Positions 36,494 to 45,300 of a stretch of 64,000 bases of DNA are shown here, one piece after another. A program made the translations under genes and the position numbers. The stretch is from Desemzia sp. RIT 804 (GTDB lineage: Bacteria > Bacillota > Bacilli > Lactobacillales > Carnobacteriaceae): the NCBI RefSeq assembly GCF_016892605.1, contig NZ_JAFEMV010000002.1:186001-250000 (forward strand), given 5' to 3'. Below the pieces are notes generated by a model. The model was not told the origin of the DNA. It worked only from the letters and a program-made list of their open reading frames with translations, and did not search any database. The first letter of the stretch is position 1. Each line of letters begins with the position of its first letter.

Positions 36494-37054
36494 ATCTGTA
36501 TGAAAAACTGCTCCTCCTCTTTCATAAAACGGTTCTTCAATTCCTTTACGGTGATTAACCACTCGAGCTATTGCAAAGAAATAGTCAGACAATCGATTCA
36601 TAAAAATCGGAACTATTGGATTGATCGCCGCTTCTCTACTTAAACCAACTATGATTCTTTCCGCTCTTCTTGTGACTGTTCGTGCAACGTGCAGTAAGCT
36701 CGAAACCGGATCTCCACCAGGAATGATGAATTTTTCAATAACTGGAGGTTCTTCCGCATATACATCTATTCTTGTTTCAATCCACTCTACTAGTTCTTTT
36801 TGAACTTTATATTCCTTGAGACCATCTGGAGTAGATAAATCTGTTCCGCAATCAAATAAATCATGCTGGATCTTGATTAGCTCTTGTTTCATCTCTAGGG
36901 CAGTATCGTCCATTTGGCTGACGATGTAACCGACTAATGAATTTAATTCATCAATAGTACCATAACTTTCTACACGTACCGAGTCTTTAGGAATCGTTCG
37001 ACCACCAATAAGATTCGTATTTCCAAAGTCGCCGCGTTTTGTATATAATTGCAT
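36452..37054 (-). CDS. pduO: Cob(I)alamin adenosyltransferase, PduO type
   Basis: 200 residues. Transfers the adenosyl group of ATP to cob(I)alamin, making coenzyme B12 for diol dehydratase, ethanolamine lyase or similar enzymes. Motifs: YTKRGDFGNTNLIGG (4-18, ATP binding), SYGTIDELNSLVGY, and the active-site arginine block RTVTRRAERIIVGL (about 131-144), followed by FMNRLSDYFFAIARVVNH. ATG with AAAGGAG. It is outside riboswitch control because the aptamer starts within its last codons. It lies 76 bases after the FNR-like regulator gene on the same strand. Confidence 0.94.
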   Translation of the reverse strand: MQLYTKRGDFGNTNLIGGRTIPKDSVRVESYGTIDELNSLVGYIVSQMDDTALEMKQELIKIQHDLFDCGTDLSTPDGLKEYKVQKELVEWIETRIDVYAEEPPVIEKFIIPGGDPVSSLLHVARTVTRRAERIIVGLSREAAINPIVPIFMNRLSDYFFAIARVVNHRKGIEEPFYERGGAVFHTDLKKEAIPKTKYNS

Positions 37055-37130
37055 TTTATTCTCCTTTCTTTGTTTTAACCTTCACAATCTACTATAAAGT
37101 AGATTTATGTTAAAGTAAATCCTTAATTTT

Positions 37131-37832
37131 TTACACCATCAATAACCTATCTAGATCTAAAATTTGAATCTTTTTTTGCGGTTTTTGCTTGATCAATTTT
37201 TCTTCTTCTAACTCACTTAATTTGCGGCTAATGGTTTCTGGAGTGGTTCCTAGATAAGAGGCCAAATCTTTCTTAGTCATTGGCAATGTAAATTCCAGTG
37301 TATCCTTTTCTGGATCGAGACATTCAGCTAAGAATAAAGCAATGCGTGTTTCAACCTTTTCTGTAGCAAATCTTGTTGTTTGCTTTTCAGATTGCTCTAG
37401 TCTTTGAGACAACACGTTTAAAATTTTTAAAGAGATTGAAGGATATTTCAATAAGTATTCTTGCAAATCAGAGCGCTTGATCATACAGATTTTTGTATTT
37501 ACCATAGCTTCAGCGTAAGATTCGTGTTTTGTATTTTCGGGACTAAATAAAGCCATCTCACCTGTAAAATCACCGGGTTCTAAAATACGTACCAGTTGTT
37601 CCTTACCTGATTCAGCTAAACGATAAATACGAACTCTTCCTTTGTTTACAATGTATAACGTATCTGATTTTTCTGCTGCTCGATAAATCACATTCCCTTT
37701 TTCAAAGGATATTGACTGTATTGTGTGCATAATGTCATCCATTTCTTCATCTTCTAAGTGATTAAATATCGGGACCAATTGAATACAAGCTTTGTGAGAA
37801 CCAAACGAATGATGATGACAATTTGAATCCAT
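37131..37832 (-). CDS. Crp/Fnr-family regulator with FNR-type recognition helix
   Basis: 233 residues: cyclic-nucleotide-binding-like sensor (about 20-135), dimer helix, and winged HTH (about 150-230). The recognition helix TPETISRKL has Glu199, Ser202 and Arg203, the FNR pattern that reads TTGAT half-sites. Cys5, Cys16 and Cys116 align roughly with cluster or disulfide cysteines of FNR and Lactobacillus Flp, and His6-8 and His13 lie nearby; a redox or oxygen sensor is likely, though an Fe-S cluster is not proven. A perfect TTGAT-N4-ATCAA site lies 61-86 bases upstream of its ATG. Confidence 0.88.
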   Translation of the reverse strand: MDSNCHHHSFGSHKACIQLVPIFNHLEDEEMDDIMHTIQSISFEKGNVIYRAAEKSDTLYIVNKGRVRIYRLAESGKEQLVRILEPGDFTGEMALFSPENTKHESYAEAMVNTKICMIKRSDLQEYLLKYPSISLKILNVLSQRLEQSEKQTTRFATEKVETRIALFLAECLDPEKDTLEFTLPMTKKDLASYLGTTPETISRKLSELEEEKLIKQKPQKKIQILDLDRLLMV

Positions 37833-37892
37833 GGCTGTTTCCCTCTTTCATTTTTCTTATCTACTCTTTCTAGTATACTAGAATTTTTTTAT

Positions 37893-37918
37893 TAAAACTT
37901 GATTCTAATCAAGTTTTA
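37893..37918. promoter_or_regulatory. FNR-type operator between divergent genes
   Basis: A 26-base inverted repeat (12-base arms) centred at 37905.5 containing TTGATTCTAATCAA (37899-37912), a perfect FNR consensus. The self-complementary TCTAGTATACTAGA (37869-37882) supplies a TATACT -10 on the minus strand; the box would centre near -40 of that start, the class II activator position, for autoregulation. Confidence 0.85.
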
Positions 37919-37994
37919 GATTTTTCATTTCATTTATAAGAGATTATCTTAATTACTTTTATTAGGTTCTCTTCTTTTAAGATAGTATTTTCTC

Positions 37995-38024
37995 TTGTTA
38001 ATAGTAATACAATGATGGTATATT
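37995..38024 (+). promoter_or_regulatory. Promoter of the FMN reductase gene
   Basis: TTGTTA (37995-38000), 18-base spacer, TATATT (38019-38024); 40 bases before the GTG start at 38065. The FNR box lies about 90 bases upstream of this -35. Confidence 0.6.
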
Positions 38025-38064
38025 ATTAATGTACTTAAATCAGCTTAAGAAAGAGGTCGTTTTA

Positions 38065-38619
38065 GTGAAAACAGTAGCATTAGTAGGTAGCTTAAGAAAA
38101 GATTCATACAATTTAAAATTAGTAAACCACTTAGCAACAACATATCCAGAATTAGGTATCGAGGTTGCAGAAATCGGCAACTTGCCTTTCTTCAATGAAG
38201 AAATCGAAGCTGACCCAGGCCAAGAAGTTCGTGACTTCCAAGCTTTAGTAAAAGATGCTGATGCAGTAGTTATTGCTACTCCTGAATACAATGCTTCTAT
38301 TCCAGCAGTATTGAAAAATGCTTTAGACTGGGTTTCTCGTGCAGGTAGAGAAATGGAAGGCAAAAAAGTTTTGATTATGGGTGCTTCAATGGGTAACCTA
38401 GGAACAGTTAAAGCTCAAATTCACTTACGTGATATCTTAGATACATTAGGAGTTGCTGCTTACGTTATGCCCGCAGCTGGCGGAAATGATGTATTCGTTG
38501 GTGCTGTTCATGAGAAATTTGGCGAAAACGGGGAATTAACTGATGAATTGACTGCTCAATTTATCAATGCAATCATTGGACGTTTCAAAAACTTCATCAA
38601 AATTGACGTAAATCTGTAA
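38065..38619 (+). CDS. NADPH-dependent FMN reductase (flavodoxin-like)
   Basis: 184 residues from GTG 38065, with AAGAGG ten bases before; the upstream in-frame ATG 38029 lacks a ribosome site. Flavodoxin fold: GSLRKDSYNLKLV (FMN phosphate loop, about 8-20), the TPEYNASIPAVLKNALDWVSR signature region (about 71-91) and GASMGNLGTVKAQ. Reduces FMN, quinones or azo compounds with NAD(P)H in the cytosol. Divergent from the FNR-like regulator, which may control it. Followed by a family II palindrome. Confidence 0.9.
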   Translation: MKTVALVGSLRKDSYNLKLVNHLATTYPELGIEVAEIGNLPFFNEEIEADPGQEVRDFQALVKDADAVVIATPEYNASIPAVLKNALDWVSRAGREMEGKKVLIMGASMGNLGTVKAQIHLRDILDTLGVAAYVMPAAGGNDVFVGAVHEKFGENGELTDELTAQFINAIIGRFKNFIKIDVNL

Positions 38620-38632
38620 TTCGTTTATAAAC

Positions 38633-38827
38633 GCTAAAAAAGCTGGGGTTGGGACAATAGTCTTTATCTCTGTCATATACTAAGTGGGTGCTTTTAAATG
38701 CATTCCAAAAGCCTGACCACATGCCTATAAACCAGCCTCCCCTTATGAGATGCTTTTTCTCATAAGGGGAGGCTGGTTTATATTCAATGGTCAAAACGTC
38801 TTTTGTCCCGCTCTCAGCTTTTTTAGC
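38633..38827. repeat. Family II palindromic repeat, copy II-c (most complete)
   Basis: Outermost arms GCTAAAAAAGCTG (38633-38645) and CAGCTTTTTTAGC (38815-38827) pair perfectly; next GGGACAA...AGTC with GACG...TTGTCCC; the core hairpin has perfect 25-base arms at 38726-38750 and 38758-38782. The same internal blocks as copies II-a and II-b. It lies between convergent genes and ends in a T-run on both strands. Confidence 0.9.
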
Positions 38828-38889
38828 TAGTCCTGAACGAGGCATTTCACATGTTGTATGACCATTACAAAGAAATTGCCTCCGCATCC

Positions 38890-39867
38890 TTAATTAAATA
38901 GTCCTGTGATGGATTCCCAGATTTGTTTGAAGAAGTTGCTGATTTGGTCTAAGATTCCACTTGCTTCTGCGTCATCTATAAAATCACCGATCTTGGATTG
39001 GACTAGTTCTGATAGATTATTTAGTTGTTCTTTTACAGCTTGTGAATCGATCGCTGCTGTTTGTTGATATTTTTCAAACAGGCTCATTAAACGATCAATT
39101 TGTTCTTGGGTTACTACATTCTCTAAGTCGTTATTTGCCAAAGCTTCATTGATGATGCGTTCAATGTCTTCTTTTGTAGCTAATTCACCTTGTTGTTCTT
39201 TTAATTCGGCTAAGGATTGCTTGATTTCGATAATAGCTTGGTCTAGCTTGGAAGAATCAAAATCAGCATTTTCTGCGTTCTCTTGAGCAATATCGTTGGT
39301 CGTTTCCAACTCATCTTGAGCAACTTCCATCCGATCTTGGTCCAAATCTTCACCGTTGACATCAAAAGCTTTATAAATACCTGACAGCGCACTTTCGCCT
39401 GTAGCTGGTCGAATGCTAGCTACAACAATTGTTGCATCTGCCACACCAGCTGTAATAGCTGCATTTGCATATTGTTCTTGCGTAATTTGCGTAATATTTT
39501 CAGGAGTTTGAATATTGACTACAACTCCATGTCCTTCATCTTCTTTTTCTACTAATACAGATGAAATCAGACTTGATGTATTCGCAGAGCCTGAACCTAA
39601 ATACTCCACTAATTCTTCTCCTGTGACATTAACACTAGCCACATTTTCAGGATTTTCTATGCCGATCAATTTTTCTGTTTCTTTTACTTCAGATTCAGAT
39701 AAGCCACCACCATAAACAAATGTCGGTTTGCCCCATTTTTCATTGACAACTGTTGTATCTATTCCATTTTCAGCAGCCTGTACAGGAATCGTTGCGGCAA
39801 TTGTTCCACTAATCAATCCCGTTGTTACTATTAAACCTATTCCAATTTTTTTTAATGTGTGTATCAT
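38890..39867 (-). CDS. Secreted DUF1002 protein (YpuA-like)
   Basis: 325 residues with a signal peptide (basic start, hydrophobic 9-26, cleavage near VQAAE). The mature part begins with the DUF1002 pattern KWGKPTFVYGGGLSESEVKET and contains the central block AAITAGVADATIVVASIRPATGESALSGIYKA. From about 190 onward it is acidic and helical, probably coiled coil, ending FKQIWESITGLF. Function of the family is unknown; export to the cell surface is likely. Monocistronic. Confidence 0.88.
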   Translation of the reverse strand: MIHTLKKIGIGLIVTTGLISGTIAATIPVQAAENGIDTTVVNEKWGKPTFVYGGGLSESEVKETEKLIGIENPENVASVNVTGEELVEYLGSGSANTSSLISSVLVEKEDEGHGVVVNIQTPENITQITQEQYANAAITAGVADATIVVASIRPATGESALSGIYKAFDVNGEDLDQDRMEVAQDELETTNDIAQENAENADFDSSKLDQAIIEIKQSLAELKEQQGELATKEDIERIINEALANNDLENVVTQEQIDRLMSLFEKYQQTAAIDSQAVKEQLNNLSELVQSKIGDFIDDAEASGILDQISNFFKQIWESITGLFN

Positions 39868-39932
39868 ATTTTTTAACCTCCTTGATTTAGTTTAGCGAAC
39901 TACTAAAGATAATTCTTCCAACTTTAGACCGA

Positions 39933-40844
39933 TTATTTTGTTTTGGTATAAAATACTTTTGGTACCGGTGAAGTAAATCGGACTAATTTTCTCGAAGTTG
40001 GATGATGAAAAGCAATTGTCGTTGCATGCAATCCTAAACGTTTCAAATAGTTTGTAGTGGAGCCGTATTTTTTATCTCCTACTACAGGATGTCCAATGTC
40101 TGACATATGCACACGGATTTGATTTTTTCTTCCTGTTTCTAGTTGCACTTCTAATAAACTGGTCACTCCATTTGATTTTAATTTCTTGTAATGAGTGATA
40201 GCATGTTGACCACCATTGTCTCTAGGACTCGAATGAACTTTATAGGATTTCAAGTTTTCAGTCAGCCAAGATTCTATCGTTCCTGTTTCCTCTTTGACTT
40301 CTCCCTCAACTAATGTAGTGTAGATTCTTTCCTTAACCATTGTTTTCCAGTTGTCTTGCATCCTTTGTTTGATCTCTTCACTTTTAGCAAATATCATTAC
40401 TCCAGAAGTATCTCTATCCAAACGATGTACTACAAAAATACGATTTGCTGGGTTTTCTTGTTTGACATAAATCTTTAATTGTCTATGAGCAGTCATTTCT
40501 TGTTGACGACCAGCTGCAATAGATAAAACTCCTGCTTCTTTATCAATTACAATAATGTCCTCATCTTCATGTAAAATTGAAATTCCCATTAACTCACTTT
40601 GAATTTGCGCTATTTTATTATCCGCTATTTTAACTATTTGGCCAGGTTTTAATTGATAATTGTATTGTTTCACTATTTTATCATCAATGGTTACTTGTCC
40701 TCTACTCAATACTGATTTGATCGAGTTCCGACTGCTTTTCACTTTTTTTTCTAATAGAAAATCCAATAATTCTTTTTCTGCTTCGATGACAAATTGCATA
40801 GAAGTTTGTTTGTTCTTTGTTGCATTCTTAGATGTCTTTTTCAT
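39933..40844 (-). CDS. RluA-family pseudouridine synthase
   Basis: 303 residues. N-terminal S4 RNA-binding domain (about 20-80), then the catalytic domain with HRLDRDTSGVMIFAKS (about 139-154), whose second Asp is the nucleophile. Later blocks LEVQLETGRKNQIRVHMSDIGHPVVGDKKYG are typical of RluD/YlyB/YjbO-type enzymes that modify rRNA or tRNA uridines. The exact target cannot be told. The lysine-rich N-terminal extension is unusual in composition but short. Own ribosome site; separate from neighbours. Confidence 0.92.
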   Translation of the reverse strand: MKKTSKNATKNKQTSMQFVIEAEKELLDFLLEKKVKSSRNSIKSVLSRGQVTIDDKIVKQYNYQLKPGQIVKIADNKIAQIQSELMGISILHEDEDIIVIDKEAGVLSIAAGRQQEMTAHRQLKIYVKQENPANRIFVVHRLDRDTSGVMIFAKSEEIKQRMQDNWKTMVKERIYTTLVEGEVKEETGTIESWLTENLKSYKVHSSPRDNGGQHAITHYKKLKSNGVTSLLEVQLETGRKNQIRVHMSDIGHPVVGDKKYGSTTNYLKRLGLHATTIAFHHPTSRKLVRFTSPVPKVFYTKTK

Positions 40845-40905
40845 TTTTTTAATTCCTCACTCTCATTCTTTATTATACACAATTATTGAACATTAGCGAG
40901 ACATC

Positions 40906-41031
40906 AAAAAGAGAGCTTCTTGTCCAATTCATTCTAGTTAACTATACTTTTATAAAATTCGTAGATTAGCAGTTTAGTCCTAAGAAAGCAAAAACAAGCT
41001 GTTGTCCAAGCAGAAAAGAAACTCTCTTTTT
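40906..41031 (-). terminator. Long-range inverted repeat, probable terminator of the aarF operon
   Basis: AAAAAGAGAG-C-TTCTT (40906-40920) pairs with AAGAA-A-CTCTCTTTTT (41016-41031) across about 95 bases. TTGTCCAA occurs in direct orientation beside each arm. On the minus strand the structure ends in TTTTT. Confidence 0.5.
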
Positions 41032-41048
41032 GCCTGTTCAATAGCTTG

Positions 41049-42644
41049 TCATAGCCTTTCCGATCGAATAATAGAAACTAATAGCCACAGGCCTAAAAAA
41101 CCCGCTCCTAGAAAAAATATAATGCCTAACCAAGATGTGCCTGTTCCTTCAGCTGCAAAGATGATCAATGCCGAAGCTAATATAAGGGCAGAAACAATCA
41201 AGGCAAAAACTACTCGATTGACCATTTTGTTTAAACCAGTCCATTTATCATCCATATTGACCAAATCAAGTTTTACTTTTGTACGACCATTGTTTAGATT
41301 TTCCAGTAGAGTACTGATTTGATTGGGCATACTAATCAAACTTTTTGTTATTTGCAACGATGACAACAATAGCTTTTCTTTGCTTATCGGCTCAAACAAC
41401 TTAAAGTTGTCGCTTTCAATCAAATACCCTTTGGCAATTTGCATAATATTCAAGTTAGGAGCTAATTCCGTTATAAGACCTTCTAGTACTGTCAAAGCTC
41501 GGACCAACAAAGTGAATTCACTCGGCATGGATAATCCATGTTTACGTGTAACATCTAAAACATCCGCAATCAACGTTCCAAATTGGATACTACTGAAATT
41601 AGCTGCTAAGTAAGTTTCCACCAGATAGCTCAAATCTTCATAAAAACGAGAACGGTCGATTCGTTTTCGTTGTACCCCCATTTTTAAAAGAGTGTTCATC
41701 AACTGATTTAAATCTTTAAAAACAATGGCTTTTAATAAATGGTTTAAGTTTTCTCTATTTTCAAGAGAAAGATACCCCACTATTCCAAAATCAATAAAAT
41801 AAATCTGACCTTCTTTTATAATCAAATTTCCAGGATGGGGATCCGCATGGAAAAAACCGTCTCTAAAAACTTGCGATAAAAATGACAACAATAATTTTTG
41901 TGCAATATCTTCTTGTACATAACCAGCTTCTGTTAACCGCTCAGAATCCAAAATTTTATATCCTTCAATATATTCTTCTACAATGACTCGTTTTGAATGA
42001 TAAGGCAAATATAATTTTGGTACATTGACACAAGCGATCTCTTTGTTCAGTTCTTTAAATTGCATAATGGCATTAGCTTCATTACGAAAGTCTAATTCTC
42101 GTTTTGAAGTCTGACGAATTTCTTCAAACGCTTCTTTAGGATTGACTAAAAAATCTTTAAATACATTAGGAGCCCGATCAACAATGCGGATGAATAATTC
42201 AATATCCTGTAATAGACTAGTTTCTATATCTGGTCGTTGTACTTTAAGCACAACTTCTTCACCCGTTTTTAATTTCCCTCGATGCACTTGAGCTACCGAA
42301 GCACTAGCTAATGGATTTTCATCAATGGTTTCAAAAACCACCTGAATGTCTTGTCCAAAATCTTCCGCAAAAATCGCTTTTGCTTCTTCAAATGGGAAAG
42401 AAGGTGCTTCATCTTGCAGTTTGGATAATTCTGTAATGTATTCCATTGGCAAAATATCTCTACGAGTAGACAGGATTTGGCCGATTTTGATAAAGCCAGG
42501 ACCCAGTTCTTCAAATGCTTTTCGTAATTTCTTTGGGTCTTGTTCTTTCTTGTGTGATCGTACACGAGTATTGTACAAATGACCAAAACCATACTTACCT
42601 AGAATACTCACTATTTCCCGTAATCTTTCTCCACTTGAAGGCAC
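41049..42644 (-). CDS. ABC1/AarF/UbiB-family atypical kinase
   Basis: 531 residues, starting at GTG 42644 after GGGGTG. Family blocks: KLRKAFEELGPGFIKIGQ near 38-55 (the KxGQ motif), ASASVAQVHRGKL with VLKVQRP as ATP-site lysine, FFHADPHPGNL near 258-268 and IYFIDFGIVG with the metal-binding Asp. Two C-terminal membrane helices (about 470-527). In other bacteria UbiB supports quinone biosynthesis; its role here is not established. It starts ten bases after a phasin-like gene. Confidence 0.9.
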   Translation of the reverse strand: MPSSGERLREIVSILGKYGFGHLYNTRVRSHKKEQDPKKLRKAFEELGPGFIKIGQILSTRRDILPMEYITELSKLQDEAPSFPFEEAKAIFAEDFGQDIQVVFETIDENPLASASVAQVHRGKLKTGEEVVLKVQRPDIETSLLQDIELFIRIVDRAPNVFKDFLVNPKEAFEEIRQTSKRELDFRNEANAIMQFKELNKEIACVNVPKLYLPYHSKRVIVEEYIEGYKILDSERLTEAGYVQEDIAQKLLLSFLSQVFRDGFFHADPHPGNLIIKEGQIYFIDFGIVGYLSLENRENLNHLLKAIVFKDLNQLMNTLLKMGVQRKRIDRSRFYEDLSYLVETYLAANFSSIQFGTLIADVLDVTRKHGLSMPSEFTLLVRALTVLEGLITELAPNLNIMQIAKGYLIESDNFKLFEPISKEKLLLSSLQITKSLISMPNQISTLLENLNNGRTKVKLDLVNMDDKWTGLNKMVNRVVFALIVSALILASALIIFAAEGTGTSWLGIIFFLGAGFLGLWLLVSIIRSERL

Positions 42645-42654
42645 AAAATCACCC

Positions 42655-42963
42655 CTATTTGTTATTCTCTATTAATTCGTCAATTTGAGCATTTAGAGTA
42701 GCGATCTTCAATTCTAGATCTTCGATATCTTTTCGTTGAGCCACGTTCATTTGAAGTAAGATAGCTTGTATTTCATCTTTATCGATAGCGTCGTCTTTCA
42801 TTTTGCCTTTACCTTTGCGAATCAATTCTTCACTTAATTTTTTTCCTTGTTCGACTGTGATTTGACCTCTGGAAGCCAACTTTTCAACCATTTCTTCTAC
42901 TTTATCATAAGTCATTGAAGCTCCGCCAATACCTGCTAAAACCATTTTTTTCAAATCGTTCAT
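42655..42963 (-). CDS. Phasin-like small helical protein
   Basis: 102 residues, entirely helical: an N-terminal amphipathic segment (MNDLKKMVLAGIGGASMTYDKVEEMVEKL) and a C-terminal coiled coil (about 70-100, DIEDLELKIATLNAQIDEL). It resembles proteins annotated as polyhydroxyalkanoate regulator or phasin, but the window has no PHA genes. Commonly paired with AarF kinases in Firmicutes, as here, with ten bases between them. Confidence 0.82.
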   Translation of the reverse strand: MNDLKKMVLAGIGGASMTYDKVEEMVEKLASRGQITVEQGKKLSEELIRKGKGKMKDDAIDKDEIQAILLQMNVAQRKDIEDLELKIATLNAQIDELIENNK

Positions 42964-43045
42964 CTTTATCTGCTCCTTTCAAATCTAACTACTTTTCATT
43001 GGGTAAAATTCTTACTACAATTATATCACGAAACTGAGAAAGCGT

Positions 43046-43435
43046 TTAAAGAACTTCTTTTAAACGTGAAAGTAATTGGTAGATAATACCATTTTCACTA
43101 GCCCATTTCATTTCACCATTTTTAAATTGCTCTTTTCGAACAAAGTACGTTAAGAAGGATTGAATGGTTTCCAAGTCTGCATGTTGAATAAACTCTTTCC
43201 ACTCTGCCACAGAAGGTTTAGATACTAAAAAATCTTGAATATAATCAGTATAATCCCCTTTCCCTAAAGATAGATCCATATACTCTTTCGCAAAATCAAT
43301 GATTCTGTTATCGTATTTAATGAAACCTGGAATTACTTCCCCTTCTATTTCTTCTTTGGGAAGCACTTCTGCAAATGTTTGACTAGTATCCTCAAAGTAG
43401 GAAAGATAATCAAAAAGTTTTACTGTGTCTGCCAT
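43046..43435 (-). CDS. Small acidic protein, DUF6508-like
   Basis: 129 residues from ATG 43435 (AAAGGAAG seven bases before). Mostly helical, acidic and Tyr/Phe-rich: LFDYLSYFEDTSQTF at the start and a conserved-looking LQTFLTYFVRKEQFKNG-like block near 95-112 (here SFLTYFVRKEQFKNG). I recall similar proteins under DUF6508; no function is known. Own promoter region not recognised. Confidence 0.7.
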   Translation of the reverse strand: MADTVKLFDYLSYFEDTSQTFAEVLPKEEIEGEVIPGFIKYDNRIIDFAKEYMDLSLGKGDYTDYIQDFLVSKPSVAEWKEFIQHADLETIQSFLTYFVRKEQFKNGEMKWASENGIIYQLLSRLKEVL

Positions 43436-43564
43436 ATCCACACTTCCTTTCCTTCGTAAATGAAATAGTTTTTATTTTCATTGAATTCATTATAACGTGA
43501 ATTTTAACTAAGTAAAAAATATACACTTATTCATTATGTTTTTGTTACTTAAGGTCTCTTTATA

Positions 43565-43612
43565 CAAAAAAAGACTAGAGACAGGATCTAACTATCCTTA
43601 TTTCCAGTCTTT
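43565..43612 (-). terminator. Intrinsic terminator of the isoaspartyl dipeptidase gene
   Basis: AAAAGACT...AGTCTTTT with inner AGGAT/ATCCT; the minus-strand tail is a run of Ts. Confidence 0.65.
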
Positions 43613-43640
43613 TATATACTAAAATATTTATTCAATTCTA

Positions 43641-43720
43641 TAATTTTTAATGTTGTGAAATAATTTAGTTTGATTTATACTAACTTCTAGAAATTTCCTC
43701 ACCAACATCATAAAATAGAC
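43641..43720. repeat. Family IV short repeat, copy b
   Basis: CTAACTTCTAGAAATTTCCTCACCAACAT at 43680-43708 matches 8866-8893 with few changes; ATGTTG (43650-43655) and CAACAT close it. Located 12 bases after the isoaspartyl dipeptidase stop. Confidence 0.45.
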
Positions 43721-43731
43721 ATCCGATTATT

Positions 43732-44886
43732 CTAATTCACCGTATCTTCGTAAGTTCCTTTCACAATAATTCTTCCATCTTCAATCATTAATTTACCTTT
43801 AGCTATCACACTATCGATGGACAAGTCCTGATTCAATAACACGACATCTCCATCTGAACCAACTTTAATGGCTCCTTTTTGAGGATACAGATTCAAAGCA
43901 TTAGCTACATTGCTCGTAACGTACTTCAAAGCATCTGATATTTCCATATCCATTTCTTGTACCATCTGCTGGAATTCTTTCAACATACTATCTACACCTA
44001 AAACACCAATTTTCAGCATATTTCCATCTTCATCATATTCTGAGTAACTGCCGCCTCCATCAGAACTAATCGTGATTTTGTCTTGTGCTATACCTCTTTT
44101 GATTGCTTCAGGAATCATTACTGCTGGAGGATACTCTTCATCCATTCCGCAAGTCATATCAATATAGCCTCCGTCCTCTGCAAATCGAAACGCTTCTTCC
44201 ATTAAATCAGGATTTCGATTCACATGAGTTGGTCGAATCGTACGCAAGGGTAAGTCAGTTTCTTTCAAAACTTGTCTGACAATATCCAGTCCGTTCTTTC
44301 CATCTCCCATATGAGCAACAACAATTCCCGCTTTTCCAGAAACCATACCTGCGACTCTTGCCTGAGAAGCTAAACGAGCTAATTCTTCTTTTGTAACAAA
44401 AGAGGAACGGTGATCAGCTAAAGCAATTTTCACACCAATAATTTCCTCAATGAAGACAATATCTTTTTGGACAGAACCTGTGAGGGTCACAGATGGAAAT
44501 CCATAAGATCCAGTATGCATATAAGCGCTAATGCCTTCTTCACGTAATGTTTTTACTCGTGACAACAAATTTTCTACACTGCGCGTAATGCCATCTGTGC
44601 CCATCAATCCTACTACAGTTGTGATTCCGCCTTTTAAAAGAGAACTTAATGGCAGCTCTGGAACTCTTGTTTTAAAGCTGCCTTCTCCGCCGCCGCCTGT
44701 AATATGAACGTGATTATCGATGATTCCAGGAATCAATTTCTTCCCTTTGCCATCAATTAGTTTGATGTTTTCTGAATCTATATCAATGGATTTATCAATC
44801 CATACGATTTTTTCTCCAGCTAATAAAACGTCTTGTTCGCCTATATATTCTGGCATGTATACTTCTGCTTGCTTGATTAAAATCAC
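43732..44886 (-). CDS. iadA: Isoaspartyl dipeptidase (beta-aspartyl-peptidase)
   Basis: 384 residues; a cytosolic zinc amidohydrolase that cleaves beta-aspartyl dipeptides left by protein ageing. GTG 44886 is preferred (AGGGG eight bases before, protein starting MILIKQAEVYMPE); GTG 44895 overlaps the ribosome site. Metal and substrate motifs: GIIDNHVHITGGGGEGS (about 55-71), the bridging carboxylated Lys in IGVKIALADHRSS (about 150), IRPTHVNRN (about 217) and ITISSDGGGSYSEY (about 272). Monocistronic with a terminator downstream. Confidence 0.93.
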   Translation of the reverse strand: MILIKQAEVYMPEYIGEQDVLLAGEKIVWIDKSIDIDSENIKLIDGKGKKLIPGIIDNHVHITGGGGEGSFKTRVPELPLSSLLKGGITTVVGLMGTDGITRSVENLLSRVKTLREEGISAYMHTGSYGFPSVTLTGSVQKDIVFIEEIIGVKIALADHRSSFVTKEELARLASQARVAGMVSGKAGIVVAHMGDGKNGLDIVRQVLKETDLPLRTIRPTHVNRNPDLMEEAFRFAEDGGYIDMTCGMDEEYPPAVMIPEAIKRGIAQDKITISSDGGGSYSEYDEDGNMLKIGVLGVDSMLKEFQQMVQEMDMEISDALKYVTSNVANALNLYPQKGAIKVGSDGDVVLLNQDLSIDSVIAKGKLMIEDGRIIVKGTYEDTVN

Positions 44887-44987
44887 TTCAAACACCCCTA
44901 ATCATTCTTGTTTGATTCTTTTATTTATTATACTACATAACGTGTTTATTTCAGTTAGAAATGAAATTTAGTGAAAATCATCATATC

Positions 44988-45058
44988 CTAGGTGATGAAA
45001 GAAACTATCTGGAATATTTTTTGTTGAATAAAAAATATTCCAATCACTAGGGAGGAAG
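44988..45058 (+). promoter_or_regulatory. Nested hairpin leader before a broken gene
   Basis: Perfect 13-base arms at 45010-45022 and 45030-45042 (TGGAATATTTTTT and complement), enclosed by CCTAGGTGAT (44988-44997) and ATCACTAGGG (45044-45053). The outer right arm runs into the ribosome site GGGAGG. Confidence 0.55.
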
Positions 45059-45065
45059 AAAACTG

Positions 45066-45284
45066 GTGAATACAACAATTCAATCTTGTTTTGAGGATTT
45101 ATCTTCTACTGATAAAGAAAAACAACTAGCAGCTTACACACTATTCTCAAAGTAACTGAAGAGCCGTTAGACTGGTCTTATGAGTTATGCGAGGATCTAA
45201 AAAAAATTGAAACATAAAACAATCACTGCAGATCCAGAGTTCGCTGCTTCTAAAGTATCAAAAGTCAATTTGCGTGCCCTTTAG
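45066..45284 (+). pseudogene. Frameshifted remnant of a small helical-repeat protein gene
   Basis: GTG 45066 follows GGAGGAAG and gives NTTIQSCFEDLSSTDKEKQLAAY, stopping early. In the next frame VTEEPLDWSYELCEDL continues the sense, and a third frame gives KHKTITADPEFAASK and a stop near 45284. The text resembles the start of HEAT-like proteins of Firmicutes, so at least two frameshifts and a large C-terminal loss are inferred. No intact product is expected. Confidence 0.65.
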
Positions 45285-45300
45285 TCAAATTCTAAACCCT

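Noticed and set aside
38597-38887. 96-codon minus-strand open frame, similar to one at 4239-4454
   Set aside because: Their similarity comes from both covering family II repeat copies; there is no ribosome site, and the frame is lost in copy II-b.
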